Assembly (NCBI GenBank): GCA_964388955.1
Contig: CAYMCO010000019.1
Location: 1-64,000, forward strand
DNA length: 64,000 nt
Origin: CAYMCO01 sp964388955
GTDB lineage: Bacteria > Chloroflexota > Anaerolineae > Anaerolineales > E44-bin32
Reading direction: 5' to 3'
Positions 7,774-16,801 of the stretch are shown here, piece by piece (position 1 is the first letter of the stretch; each line of letters opens with the position of its first letter). The notes under the pieces were generated by a model. That model saw only the letters and a program-made list of their open reading frames with translations, searched no databases and was not told the DNA's origin. The translations under genes and the position numbers were made by a program.

Positions 7774-9393
7774 CTATTCGATCCTGCGAAAAGCAGCCAC
7801 CGCGCTCCTCCAGTTCAGCCAAGCGCCGGCTATCCCCAGCGGAATGGATCCCACGCTCCAGAGCGGACGCCCAATGAGTGGGGCGGCCCCGACGAGTATC
7901 CCAAAAGGGATCAAGACGGTGACCAGCCCCTGGATCACTCCTCCTACTCCTTCCCGGGGCACATTCTCCTCGGTTATGCCCGGCGACATGAACGCGCGTG
8001 TGTGGGAATGTCGGAGGATGTCCTGCGTAGCCGGGAGCGCGGCGCTGGCGGCCAGCGCGGGCGCCAGGGCGCTCGCAGACAAGACGAATACGGCATCCCG
8101 TCCGCTGAAGGCCAACGCCAGCCAACTGGCGGATACGGCCATCCCGCAGGAAAGGAGGACTTCCCCCGCCAATATTCTGTCCGCGGTCAGCGGCAGCGAG
8201 CCGAATAGCCACCAGTGGGCCAAATCACTGCGCAGTCGTCTCGTTGTATGACCTCCGACGCTCAGCGTCCACACCCCGGCCACCACCACCTGCAGCCGCC
8301 AATCCGACGCGCCGAACATCGATATGCTCAGCCCAACGATCCATATCAAATTGATGATGTCACCCAGGCGAATGCTTCGCAGGGATTGAAGCAGGTCCTT
8401 CCAGAACAGCACATTCCCGCCCGAGCCTGCCAGGAATCGGCTGGGGGACCGGGCCGTTCCGAGCCGGCGTCGCAGCAGCAAAGACTCAGCCAGGCCGTAT
8501 TGTCCGTAGCGTCGAGCGAGGCGGACCGCTGAGATGTGGCTGGTTTCCTGCGCAGCCCGCCGCAGGCTGATTTTCTTGGTCTCTGCCGATAGCAGGAACA
8601 TCCCAGCAACCAGATAGAACAAGGTCACACCCACGCGCGCAAGCTCACTTGAGAAAGGCACGCCCTGGGAGAAGGCCCCGGAGATCGGGGGCACCCATGG
8701 AGCCAATAGGAGCGAACGCAAGCCCGGGATGAAGAACCCTGCCAGAAAGAGAAGAACGGCCGCGCTGGAGAGGTGGCGCATCCAGGATGGTGCGCGCTTT
8801 CGGTGCAGACGCGAGGCACCAAACGCCCATAGGGCGGCCTGAACCCCTATTTGCAGGGGGACGATGAGCATTAAAGCACGCAAGCTCTCCTTCAGGGCTT
8901 CGAATACGAGGGGGACCGTTGGTGAACCTCCAAGCCGCCATTCCGTCAGAGCGAAAGACAGGATGACCGCAACCGCGGCGAAAGGCAGAAGACTCCGGAT
9001 TGCCGCCTGGAAGAACCAGAGCATCCCCACCTTTCTACGGTCCACGGGTGTTTGGCAAAGCAAGTAGGCGTCCTCCTCGCTGAACAGAAAGGGGCTGCGC
9101 CTGGCAACCTGCCATAGGTTTGCCAACACCCATATGGCCAACGCATACTCGCTGAGGGTCATAATAACCTGGGGCGGCGGGAAGTAGGCTTGAATCTTGG
9201 AAAGAATTGTGGCCACGCCGCTCCCCAGAAGTGAAAGCACGGCCACAGTCCAGACCGCCCAGAAGGCGCAGAAATAGACGAGGTATGCGCGGTTGGCGAC
9301 CGAACGATCGCGAAGGTCATACCCCAGCGCGGAGAGCCAATACGCCAAGCCCGAAAGGGCGCGGCGCGAGAAGAGTGTCCAAACCGGGTCCAC
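7774..9393 (-). CDS. ABC transporter permease
   Basis: 539-residue integral membrane protein with about ten to twelve hydrophobic segments and no ATP-binding motif. The N-terminal cytoplasmic segment contains FLFSEEDAYLLCQTPVDRRKV, similar to the coupling region of large EcsB/ABC-2-type permeases. The GTG start lies four bases after the stop of the ATPase gene at 9398, so the two are translationally coupled and form one transporter. Direction is probably export; substrate unknown. Confidence 0.82.
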   Translation of the reverse strand: MDPVWTLFSRRALSGLAYWLSALGYDLRDRSVANRAYLVYFCAFWAVWTVAVLSLLGSGVATILSKIQAYFPPPQVIMTLSEYALAIWVLANLWQVARRSPFLFSEEDAYLLCQTPVDRRKVGMLWFFQAAIRSLLPFAAVAVILSFALTEWRLGGSPTVPLVFEALKESLRALMLIVPLQIGVQAALWAFGASRLHRKRAPSWMRHLSSAAVLLFLAGFFIPGLRSLLLAPWVPPISGAFSQGVPFSSELARVGVTLFYLVAGMFLLSAETKKISLRRAAQETSHISAVRLARRYGQYGLAESLLLRRRLGTARSPSRFLAGSGGNVLFWKDLLQSLRSIRLGDIINLIWIVGLSISMFGASDWRLQVVVAGVWTLSVGGHTTRRLRSDLAHWWLFGSLPLTADRILAGEVLLSCGMAVSASWLALAFSGRDAVFVLSASALAPALAASAALPATQDILRHSHTRAFMSPGITEENVPREGVGGVIQGLVTVLIPFGILVGAAPLIGRPLWSVGSIPLGIAGAWLNWRSAVAAFRRIE

Positions 9394-9397
9394 TTCT

Positions 9398-10066
9398 TCA
9401 AGCCAGACTCAACTGGCCGTTGTTCAGGTAATAGACCCGGTCCGCCAACCCATGTTTCAAATCAGGGTTGTGCGTAGACAGCAGAATGCCTTTGCCCCGC
9501 TCGCGAAGATCCATCAGGATCTGGATGAGAAAGCGCCTGCTTTCCGCATCGAGCGCCGATGTGGGCTCATCGAGAAGCAGCACTTCAAACGGCCGTATGA
9601 GCCCGAGCAGCAGACCCAACTTCAGTTTCATGCCGCGCGAGTAGTTGTGCGGGAAGAGATGACGCGCCCGCCAAAGCCCGAACGTCTTCATCAGCGCCTC
9701 CGCCCGAGCCTCGAAGCCTTCCATCGCCTCATGCGCCGAGGCGATGAAACGCAGGTGTTCCCAAGCCGTAAGCTCGAGATAGAAGCGAGGCACGTCCGGG
9801 ACCAGGGCCAAGCGGCGGTTGGCGGCCGGTTCATCCGAGTAAGGATCAAGACCGCGGACGCGGATTTCTCCCGAAGTGGGGCGCAGCAGGCCGCTCAGGC
9901 AGAGAAGCAAGGTGGATTTTCCGGAGCCATTCGGCCCTTCGAGGACGTCTATCTCGCCCGCTTCTATCGTCAGGTCCAGAGGGGCCAGGGCCTGAAAGGT
10001 CCCGTATGAGCGGCTCAGGTCCGTGCATTGCAGTAGCGGCGCGCGCCGCTTTTCGGGAGCAAACAA
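9398..10066 (-). CDS. ABC transporter ATP-binding protein
   Basis: 222 residues. Walker A is GPNGSGKST (about 44-52), the signature region reads NYSRGMKLKLGLLLGL, Walker B is VLLLDEPTSALD, and the switch histidine follows in LLSTHNPD. The signature has S-R-G-M rather than S-G-G-Q, as in many EcsA/BcrA-type exporters. The start appears to be TTG at 10066 with a GAGG just upstream. Energises the permease encoded immediately downstream. Confidence 0.92.
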   Translation of the reverse strand: MFAPEKRRAPLLQCTDLSRSYGTFQALAPLDLTIEAGEIDVLEGPNGSGKSTLLLCLSGLLRPTSGEIRVRGLDPYSDEPAANRRLALVPDVPRFYLELTAWEHLRFIASAHEAMEGFEARAEALMKTFGLWRARHLFPHNYSRGMKLKLGLLLGLIRPFEVLLLDEPTSALDAESRRFLIQILMDLRERGKGILLSTHNPDLKHGLADRVYYLNNGQLSLA

Positions 10067-10201
10067 GTTGACCTCGACCTCCGCAGGGCACTCCGGGCCC
10101 TACTGATTGCCTACCTCACGGGAGGGTCAGGCTGCAGGATATCCTTCGACTCATTTCGCTCAGGCCGGACTCACCGTTTCGCTCCGGCCCCGCGACCGAC
10201 C

Positions 10202-10741
10202 TCAAATCAGATCGAACTCAAACTCGCGCTTCCAGCGCCCGCCCCGGTTGTCCATCAGCCAGACGCTCTCCACACGCCCCGCGATGGGCAGATGGTCCTC
10301 TGCGGCGCGCGCGAAAGCGGCCGCGATCTTGCTCAACGCCTCCGCGTCGTCAACCTGCGCCACGGTCAGATGAGGGATGACCTCCGAGATCGCCCCCGCA
10401 TAGGGTGGGGAGTCGGGAAAGGCGGAGGCCACGGCGCCGATCATGTGCTTGAAGGGCCGCTCGGGATCAGGGGCCAGATAGAGCACGTCCGGGAAACGGC
10501 GAATCTCAAACAAGGAGAAGTCGAAGCCCGAACAGCCGGCCAACACCTCGTCCAGCCGCTCCAGCGCCACGTACCAGTTGGGCTCCATGGGCAAGAAGGG
10601 ATAGTTGATGGTGATGTGGGCTGGCATGCCTGCGGAGGCGGAGGGATCATATCGCTCCCGGAAGGGCCCCACGAGCGCCTCGGCCTCCGGGACCAGCACG
10701 ACCAGAGCCGACTCGCTCGTCAGGCCATCCGTCGGGGACAT
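10202..10741 (-). CDS. 2H phosphoesterase (2'-5' RNA ligase-like)
   Basis: 179 residues with the two histidine motifs of the 2H family: HITI in PAHITINYPF near residue 42, and HLTV in EVIPHLTVAQV in the C-terminal half. Family members open or form 2',3'-cyclic phosphates or 2'-5' linkages on RNA and nucleotides. A start at 10741 is supported by GGAGG just upstream; the frame is open to 10762. Possibly co-transcribed with panB, which lies downstream (coding end at 10790 upstream side). Confidence 0.83.
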   Translation of the reverse strand: MSPTDGLTSESALVVLVPEAEALVGPFRERYDPSASAGMPAHITINYPFLPMEPNWYVALERLDEVLAGCSGFDFSLFEIRRFPDVLYLAPDPERPFKHMIGAVASAFPDSPPYAGAISEVIPHLTVAQVDDAEALSKIAAAFARAAEDHLPIAGRVESVWLMDNRGGRWKREFEFDLI

Positions 10742-10789
10742 CCTACCTCCCTGTTGAACCATCCGGTAGACGGAGCAATACCCGGCTGA

Positions 10790-11647
10790 TTACGCTTCCA
10801 TCAGCCCCTGAAGCTGCTCGTATTCCTCATCCTCCATGGTGAACCAGTTTTCGCGCTGCGGGAACTCCTTTGATCCCACCTCACGCACGTACTGCTGCAG
10901 GCCCTTCAGGATCACCTCGCCCGCGTTCCCAAAGACTTTGGCCATGCGCGGCTTGAACTTGGGATATAGCCCAAACATGTCGTGGTAAATGAGAAGTTGG
11001 CCATCGGCGTATGGCCCAGAGCCTAGGCTCATGATCAGGCAATCCTCGGCGCGCGAGTGGATGATCTCGGTCACCCGATCGGGGACCATTTCAAACAGGA
11101 TGGCGAAGGCGCCAGCCCGCTCCAAAGCCTTTGCGTCATCAATGATCCTCTTCGCCTGCGCCGCGCCGCGCCCCTGAACACGGAAGCCTCCCAGGGCGGC
11201 CACGCTCTGCGGCGTCAACCCCAGATGGCCGATGGCAGGGATCCCCGCTGCCACGATTGCCCGGATGCGTCCAGCCATTTCGCCGCCGCCCTCCAGTTTG
11301 ATGGCGTCGCAATTCGCCTCCGCCATGAAGCGTCCTGCATTGCGCACGGCGATTTCGTCACTTGGTTGGTAGCTCATGTAGGGCATATCCCCGACCACGA
11401 ACACGTTAGGGGCGCCCCGCCGAACGGCCTGCGAGTGGCGGATCATGTCATTCATGGTGACCGGAAGGGTGCTGTCATACCCCAGCATCGTCATCCCCAG
11501 GCTGTCCCCCACCAGGATCATGTCCACTCCGGCCTGCTCCTGAAAATAGGCCGTCGGATAGTCGTAACACGTCAGCCAACTGATCGGCTCGGCTTTGGCC
11601 GCTTTCTTGAACAGCGTGCGGATGGTGACCTTTTGCCTCTCACCCAT
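10790..11647 (-). CDS. panB: 3-methyl-2-oxobutanoate hydroxymethyltransferase
   Basis: 285-residue PanB, the first committed enzyme of pantothenate (coenzyme A) synthesis, which adds a hydroxymethyl group from methylene-tetrahydrofolate to 2-oxoisovalerate. Family hallmarks are present in order: TCYDYPTA, ILVGDSLGMTMLGYDSTLPVTM, VVGDMPYMSYQ, IKLEGGGEMAG, HLGLTPQS, and LFEMVPD with the catalytic-region glutamate. The ATG at 11647 has AAGGAG eight bases upstream. No other pan genes are nearby, so the pathway is scattered in this genome. Confidence 0.95.
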   Translation of the reverse strand: MGERQKVTIRTLFKKAAKAEPISWLTCYDYPTAYFQEQAGVDMILVGDSLGMTMLGYDSTLPVTMNDMIRHSQAVRRGAPNVFVVGDMPYMSYQPSDEIAVRNAGRFMAEANCDAIKLEGGGEMAGRIRAIVAAGIPAIGHLGLTPQSVAALGGFRVQGRGAAQAKRIIDDAKALERAGAFAILFEMVPDRVTEIIHSRAEDCLIMSLGSGPYADGQLLIYHDMFGLYPKFKPRMAKVFGNAGEVILKGLQQYVREVGSKEFPQRENWFTMEDEEYEQLQGLMEA

Positions 11648-11886
11648 CGTGGCACTCCTTTCACCTCGCGGGCCGGTGCCAAGGCGAGGAGCCTTGCGCC
11701 GCCCGGCCCGTGTCCTATTATGGCATAGCGGCCGGCGAATGCCCAACGATAGAAGAGGGGGGCGCGTTCGATTTCCGGGGGCGCACTCGTCGGCATGGGC
11801 ACCCGCACCCTTCGAGAAGAAACTCACACTGCGCTCTTCCCGCGCGGGTCCTGAGCGCGGACGCAGCCCAATCGAATGCGCCGGAG

Positions 11887-12348
11887 TCACTTGGGATAGC
11901 TGGCGAAAATCTCCACATTTCCGGAGGAGTCAAATGCATACACGGTGAACTCTCCCTCCGGCTCGGACGATCCCATGCCCGGCGATCCGGGCGGCATTCC
12001 GGGGACGCTCAGGCCTATGATGTCGGGCCGCTCCCGAAGCAGGCGCTCTATCTCTTCCACCGGGACATGCCCCTCGATCACGTAGCCATCAACGATGGCT
12101 GTGTGGCAGGATTGGAGCTCGGCGGGCACCCCGTACTTCTCCAAGAGCGCGTTGAAATCTGCGGCATCCTGGACGACGAGATCGTAGCCGTTTTCCCGCA
12201 TATACTCCACCCAGCCACTGCAGCAGCCTCAGCCCGGCGAGCGGAAGACCTGGATCTCCTCACCGGACGCCGCCGGCGCGACCGGACCCGCGGCGCTGCA
12301 GGCGGCCAGGGTCAGCCCAATGGCCAGCGCAACAATCATCGTTCGCAT
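11887..12348 (-). CDS. DUF411 lipoprotein with in-frame UGA at the CGCC motif (possible selenoprotein)
   Basis: Reading through one TGA (12229-12231, codon 40) gives a complete 153-residue DUF411 lipoprotein. The ATG at 12348 has a GGAGG site. It has a signal sequence with lipobox LAAC (Cys17), then VFRSPG-(UGA)-GCCSGWVEYM, then the DUF411 body with SCHTAIVDGYVIEGHVP. DUF411 proteins normally read SPTCGCCxxW, and the UGA stands exactly at the first cysteine. Either selenocysteine is inserted here or a TGC-to-TGA change has killed the gene. DUF411 proteins are linked to copper and other metal handling. The frame is otherwise intact at both ends. Confidence 0.72.
12196..12231 (-). promoter_or_regulatory. 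Weak SECIS-like hairpin after the UGA
   Basis: Counting the U of the UGA as 1, bases 9-13 (CUGCA) can pair with 32-36 (UGCGG, one G-U). After an internal loop, GCU at 17-19 pairs with AGU at 26-28, leaving a hexaloop GGGUGG at 20-25 (window 12207-12212). Bacterial SECIS elements put a G-rich loop containing GGU at about this distance from UGA. The apical stem is only three pairs, so this is a hand-folded suggestion, not a call. Confidence 0.25.
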
Positions 12349-12691
12349 GCCCGCCTCCTCCCTAGCAAAACCGATGTCTCAATTTCCGTTCCCGAGCTCA
12401 ATCGAGCCAGATTGACAGCCCCCTCCCGCCGTCCGCAGATGACCCAGATGCTCGCGACCCAATCACATGAAAGTATATCCACAAACTCCAATGACAGCCT
12501 CCGCTCTCGGCGGGCTCGTCCAATCCTGCCGGGAGGCGGGCCAGGCCAGTCGCGACGCAGCAGGCAGACCTCGTAGATCCACCACCAAGCGCTGGCTGCT
12601 TTGAAATCGGTTGTTGTGCCCTCTCGGAGACACGCGCGTGAATCGGACGGCGCAACAGCGCAAGGCCGGGGGCTTGGCAGGCCGCAGCGCC
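12349..12691. other. Intergenic region without recognised gene
   Basis: Only overlapping frames in several phases, none resembling a family. The part next to 12348 contains the ribosome-binding site and presumably the promoter of the DUF411 gene. Confidence 0.5.
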
Positions 12692-13090
12692 TCATTCAAA
12701 TCCATAATCGAGGCCGAGGGAATACTCCTGATCATCGCACAGCGCAAACTTGCCCCTGCCGCACAGTCCGACCAGATCGCCGGTGGCAGATTGGGGAACC
12801 ACCCGCAGATTTGCCTTTGCGACACCGCCCTCATACCGGCCGCTATGGCGAAGCACGAAGCTGCCGGACCGCCCCTCCAGGCGCCCCACGACGCGCTCCA
12901 TACCCACGAAGATCGCTGACCCGTCATCGCCATAGGTCATCAGGTATTCCAAAACGCCATGACCCTGAATCGCACCCTGATAGCTCTTGCGGACGCTGGC
13001 GTGGGTGATCTTCCGACCGCCATCGAACTTCTCGAGCGTGTTTTCCTCCCACGAGTCGATGGTGAAAGTGGCCTCAACCTTCTCACCCAT
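12692..13090 (-). CDS. DUF3224 family protein
   Basis: 132-residue single-domain beta protein matching DUF3224 (allene-oxide-cyclase-like barrel) along its length: FTIDSWEENTLEKF at the start, ITHASVRKSYQGAIQGHGVLEYLMTY, FVGMERVVGRLEGRSGSFVLRHSG, and a terminal GRGKF...YSLGLDY. The family has no settled function and is usually a short cytosolic protein. Start at 13090 preceded by GAGAGGG. The frame opens eight codons earlier without a better site. Confidence 0.88.
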   Translation of the reverse strand: MGEKVEATFTIDSWEENTLEKFDGGRKITHASVRKSYQGAIQGHGVLEYLMTYGDDGSAIFVGMERVVGRLEGRSGSFVLRHSGRYEGGVAKANLRVVPQSATGDLVGLCGRGKFALCDDQEYSLGLDYGFE

Positions 13091-13119
13091 GGTTCGCCCT
13101 CTCGATGCCCGCATTGGAT

Positions 13120-13386
13120 CTAGGCATCATGCCTCGATGGCGCGGCGCGGAGCGCGGTAGTGATAGCCACAAAGACGACAATCGTCTGCGCCACCGGGCA
13201 GCGATCCACACCCAGTCGATTGGTACGCGCCGAGGCTTCCATCTCCCCGGGAACCACCTGCAAATCATGATCCATGTGAATCCGTTTCACGATCAGGGCA
13301 TCGCCCTTCGATTCCACTTCACCTGCGGCGCTGGCGATCAGCCGCCCGCCGCATACTTTGGTCCCCCTCGTCTCCCAGGGTGCCTT
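13120..13386 (-). pseudogene. OsmC-family 3' fragment
   Basis: The last 65 residues or so read like the C-terminal half of an OsmC/Ohr-type thiol peroxidase: IVKRIHMDHDL, then DRCPVAQTI with the catalytic CP dipeptide, then ITTAL. The N-terminal half with its own catalytic cysteine is absent. The frame upstream ends at a stop near 13387 and the next gene ends at 13490, leaving no space for it. I read this as a truncated remnant. Confidence 0.45.
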
Positions 13387-13489
13387 TCAATTAACCTGCC
13401 GGCGCAGCAGCCGAATGATCCAGCGCCGCCGGGTGCCGCCGTCCATGCAGGCCCCGGTTCCACAACCTGCGCCCCGTTGGCCCAGGTAC

Positions 13490-14557
13490 CTACTCGGGGA
13501 TTGCGACTCCAAGCCGGGTCGCCGTGTCGATCACGCCCTGCCAGTCTTCATCCCGGACCGGAACACCCTCCTGCCGGCGCCGGGCCTCCTTTTCTGCGGC
13601 CCCTTTGCCCGGATATCGCACGCGATCAAAGCCCTCCGCGGGCCTGACCCCACTCAGTTGGCGTGCGAAGGCATCCGCCCGCTTCTTGAATTCCTCGACA
13701 GGACCAAGCTTGGAGATGTCGATGGCCATGAAGAACTGCGCCTCATCCCATGGGTGATCTTCCGTGGGGGCGAAGTCATTCAGGTTGGAGGTGTTCGTGC
13801 CCGCCAGCAACCCGGAAAACACTTCCACGATCAAGGCCCAGGCGAGCCCTTTGTGGCCTAGGGTGACAATCGCGCCGTCAAAAGCTGATTCCCGGTCCGC
13901 GGGGTCGATCACGATCTCCGTCGCGTCATCCGTATACTCCCCCTCGCTGGTAACCAAATGGGGGGAGGGAAGGGGCCGGTCATCCCGCGCCGCCATCACG
14001 GTCTGTCCCACCGAAAAGGAGCCGCCGGCCATATCGATCACAATGGGCGCTTCCTCACTGGTGGGGATCGCCAGAGAGATTGGATTGGTGAAGAAGAAAG
14101 CATCACGGCCGCCCCACGGCGCGACAACCGGCTTCTCGTTGCGCATGACCAATCCCACCATATCCGCCTCGAGCGCCTGAAGGGTATGATTGGCGGTCAT
14201 CATGAAGTCGCCGCCGTTTCTCATCCACACTGAAGCCATGCCGGCCCCCCTGGCCTTCTCCATCGCCAAGCCCATGGCGCGGGTTGCGCCCACAGCGCCC
14301 ACAGCATGATGGCCATCCACCAATGCAAGCGCCGGCCCGTCCTTCAGGATCTCAAAGGGAACACCAAACCTCGCCAGCCCCTGCTCCATCAGCCAGACGG
14401 AGTAGGGGATCATGGCAGCCCCCTGCGTATACATGCCGCGCAGATCGGCGCGCAACATGCAGCGAGACCAAATCTGCGCTTCTTCGTCGATGGCCCCCAT
14501 TGCCTCCGCAATGCCCTCATAGATCGACTTCAGAGTCTCAGCCTGCACGACAGCCAT
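13490..14557 (-). CDS. Malate/L-lactate dehydrogenase family (Ldh2) oxidoreductase
   Basis: 355 residues, normal length for the Ldh2/YlbC/ComC family of NAD(P)-dependent 2-hydroxyacid or ureidoglycolate-type dehydrogenases, which are unrelated to classical malate dehydrogenases. Recognisable blocks are SRCMLRADLRGMYTQGA near residue 31, VDGHHAVGAVGATRAM, VWMRNGGDFMMTANHTLQA, FFTNPISLAIPT, and GHKGLAWALIVEVFSGLLAG. The ATG at 14557 follows AGGAGG. Substrate cannot be fixed from sequence. Confidence 0.9.
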   Translation of the reverse strand: MAVVQAETLKSIYEGIAEAMGAIDEEAQIWSRCMLRADLRGMYTQGAAMIPYSVWLMEQGLARFGVPFEILKDGPALALVDGHHAVGAVGATRAMGLAMEKARGAGMASVWMRNGGDFMMTANHTLQALEADMVGLVMRNEKPVVAPWGGRDAFFFTNPISLAIPTSEEAPIVIDMAGGSFSVGQTVMAARDDRPLPSPHLVTSEGEYTDDATEIVIDPADRESAFDGAIVTLGHKGLAWALIVEVFSGLLAGTNTSNLNDFAPTEDHPWDEAQFFMAIDISKLGPVEEFKKRADAFARQLSGVRPAEGFDRVRYPGKGAAEKEARRRQEGVPVRDEDWQGVIDTATRLGVAIPE

Positions 14558-15246
14558 TCCATCGCCTCCTGATGTGTGTCGACATGGTGAATGGGAGAGG
14601 GTTCACTCCCGCCGAGCGGTGAGCCCGCTTTTCGGGGCTCAGCCTCGCCCGGGGGGGGCCCGCACAGGGGCATCGGGGCGAAACTTGCATAATTTACCGA
14701 TCTTGAGGGGCGAATTCGCAACAACCCGCCCCTCTGCCTCCAGTCTTGGTTAGCATAGCTGATCTGGAGAGTGCGGTCAAGGAATGGCCCGCCGAGAAGT
14801 GCGTTCCGTTTCGGGGGGCAACCGCACTTGTATGTGGAAGCTTCACCGGCCCTTCGTCATCTTTGCATCTCCGCACCTCCCGACCGGCCAGGCCCGCGGC
14901 CGTGGTCATCGCTCTTTCTGCCGCCGGCTCCTTATCGTCTCCCCTAACCCCTCCCCCCGATCCGTCATTACAAGGAGCCCGAAGGGCGACGTGGCAATCT
15001 TCTGGAGAGCGAATCCTCTTCGATGGAAAGATTGCCACCCTGACAACTGCATCAGGACAGGCGGCGCTCCGCGCCTCGCAATGACCTTTCTACGAGGGTC
15101 GAAACAAACACCAAGCGTGGAGGGAGCAGAGGGGGTGGGGGCATGTGCATGCCTGGGGGTCAAATTGGATGGCATCTGGTTCAAGCGCACCCCCATGTGA
15201 CCGGTGGCCGGCGGCCACTCGAAACGGCATCCAGAACTGTGCGCGC
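14558..15246. other. Intergenic region holding a MITE-like element
   Basis: No gene is supported in 689 bases. The only structure I can define is the 122-bp inverted-repeat element at 14964-15085, listed separately. Confidence 0.6.
14964..15085. repeat. MITE-like element with imperfect terminal inverted repeats
   Basis: It starts GTCATTACAAGGAGCCCG and ends with CGCCTCGCAATGAC, whose reverse complement starts GTCATTGCGAGGCG. Inside each end lie GGCAATCT and its complement AGATTGCC. The pattern GTCATTGCGAGGAGC...GGCAATCT is a widespread intergenic repeat type in bacterial genomes. No coding capacity. Confidence 0.7.
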
Positions 15247-15729
15247 TCACCTCCCGGTTCGGGCATCAAGCCAACGAGCGATCTGCGCCCCGTGCGCATC
15301 GAAATCCTCGGATACGGCATCCACGAGCCCCCGGATAGTCTCGGTGTTCCCCTGGACCCGCACTCCAAAGTCGCGGTCCCAGTCCGCAGGATCGATGCCG
15401 CGCAAGTACTCGACCAGTTCCGCGTGCGCCGAAAGCTGCTGCTGGATCAACATCTCCAGATCCCGCGAGTCGAAGCGGGCAACCAGCTTGGCATTCACTT
15501 TCGCGAAGTCTTCGCCTGGATCCGAGTAGAATGCGGGCGCCTCCCCGGCGCGAATTTCCTCGCACGCCTCCCGGGTCAGCTCTGTCCAACCGATCAGATG
15601 GGCGAAGGTATCGCGCGGCGACCAGCCATCCATCTTCTCAAGGAAGGCCCCCTTCGGCAACCGACGCATCTGATCGATGAATGCGCGCATGCGCTCCGCC
15701 AGCGAGTCAATTTCAGCCCTCATGGACAT
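15247..15729 (-). CDS. ClbS/DfsB-type (DinB-like) four-helix protein
   Basis: 160 residues. DGWSPRDTFAHLIGWTELT near residue 35 is the helix-2 motif of ClbS/DfsB (DUF1706) proteins, the family of the colibactin self-protection protein. The remainder is helical with a conserved WDRDFGVRVQGNTETIRGLVDAVSEDFDAHGAQI segment near the C terminus. The ATG at 15729 follows GGGGAG. Likely cytosolic; substrate unknown. A second, longer relative is at 49457. Confidence 0.78.
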   Translation of the reverse strand: MSMRAEIDSLAERMRAFIDQMRRLPKGAFLEKMDGWSPRDTFAHLIGWTELTREACEEIRAGEAPAFYSDPGEDFAKVNAKLVARFDSRDLEMLIQQQLSAHAELVEYLRGIDPADWDRDFGVRVQGNTETIRGLVDAVSEDFDAHGAQIARWLDARTGR

Positions 15730-15841
15730 GTCGGTACTCCCCGTCTAATGTCGGATTGTCCAGCATACCTCCGGCGAAAAGGATCCACAATGCACTCAAA
15801 CCTGCCGGCGAGGGAGCGCCTGCGGCGGTTCGCGCGTGACT

Positions 15842-16762
15842 CTACTCGCGGCGGGCCCAATCCAACAGCCGCCAGGAAATTCGCGGCGGCCGTCGCAGTT
15901 GTACTAGGAGCGTGCCCATCCCCGCCACCAGCAAGCCCAGAATCTCCTTGCCGGTGATGCTTTCTCCCAGAAAGATCACCGCCAGGATTGGAATCCAGAT
16001 CATCATTGTTCCGTTGATGATGCTGGATTCCATGGCCGTGAGGATCCGCAGCGTGTGATTCCAGAGCGTGAATGCGAAGGCGGTATTCACGATGGCCAGC
16101 CAAAGGACGATCGCCCAGCTGCGGATCCCCAATGAAGGCACGCTCTCCTTGGAGAGACCGATCCCCAACAGGAGCAGAGATCCAACACCCATGCTGACGA
16201 CCGTTATCACCAGAGGCGGGAGCTGTGCCGCCCGATTCACTTCTCTGCCCATGACCGCGGAAACGGCGTTCGCCACCAGCCCTATGAGCCCCGCCAGGAA
16301 TCCCAGCGACTGGGTCACCGGGATTCTAATCGGGAGAAAGTACACACACGCGCCCCCGACGCCCATACCCATCCCAAGCCACTGGGGCCCGGTCGGATGT
16401 TCGTGGAGCCAGAACAAGCCTAACAGCGCCACGACCAAGCTGGTGAAGCTCCAAATCAGATTGACGGTGACGGCCGGTAGGAAGTCCAACGCGATGAAAG
16501 AAGCCCCCTGGGTGGCGGCATAGAAAAGCGCCCCCAGGAGCGCCAGGCGGCCCCACTGTTTCCATGATAGTCTTCGCAGCGAATCGAGCCTTCCGGTGGC
16601 CGCCAGGACCGCAAGAAGGCAGAGGAAGGCCAGCGAGTATCGCAGGCCAGCGAAGGTCAATGGGGGGATGTCCTCGAGGCCGATCTTAATGAATACCCAA
16701 GACGTGGCCCACAGGAAGACCACGAAGGAGGCTTGGAGGATGGCGGATAATCGCGCGTTCAC
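15842..16762 (-). CDS. EamA/DMT-family transporter
   Basis: 306 residues with about ten membrane helices arranged as two EamA repeats, the drug/metabolite transporter layout. Typical phrases are FLWATSWVFIKIGLEDIPPLTFAGLRY in helix 1-2 and TAFAFTLWNHTLRILTAMESSIINGTMMIWIPILAVIFLGESIT in the second repeat. Likely an inner-membrane exporter of amino acids or other metabolites. It lies downstream of the DUF4870 gene on the same strand with a 39-base gap. Confidence 0.9.
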   Translation of the reverse strand: MNARLSAILQASFVVFLWATSWVFIKIGLEDIPPLTFAGLRYSLAFLCLLAVLAATGRLDSLRRLSWKQWGRLALLGALFYAATQGASFIALDFLPAVTVNLIWSFTSLVVALLGLFWLHEHPTGPQWLGMGMGVGGACVYFLPIRIPVTQSLGFLAGLIGLVANAVSAVMGREVNRAAQLPPLVITVVSMGVGSLLLLGIGLSKESVPSLGIRSWAIVLWLAIVNTAFAFTLWNHTLRILTAMESSIINGTMMIWIPILAVIFLGESITGKEILGLLVAGMGTLLVQLRRPPRISWRLLDWARRE

Positions 16763-16801
16763 TGGGCGGATATTCTGCCAGCCGGGGAGAACCTCCCTGG
16801 C

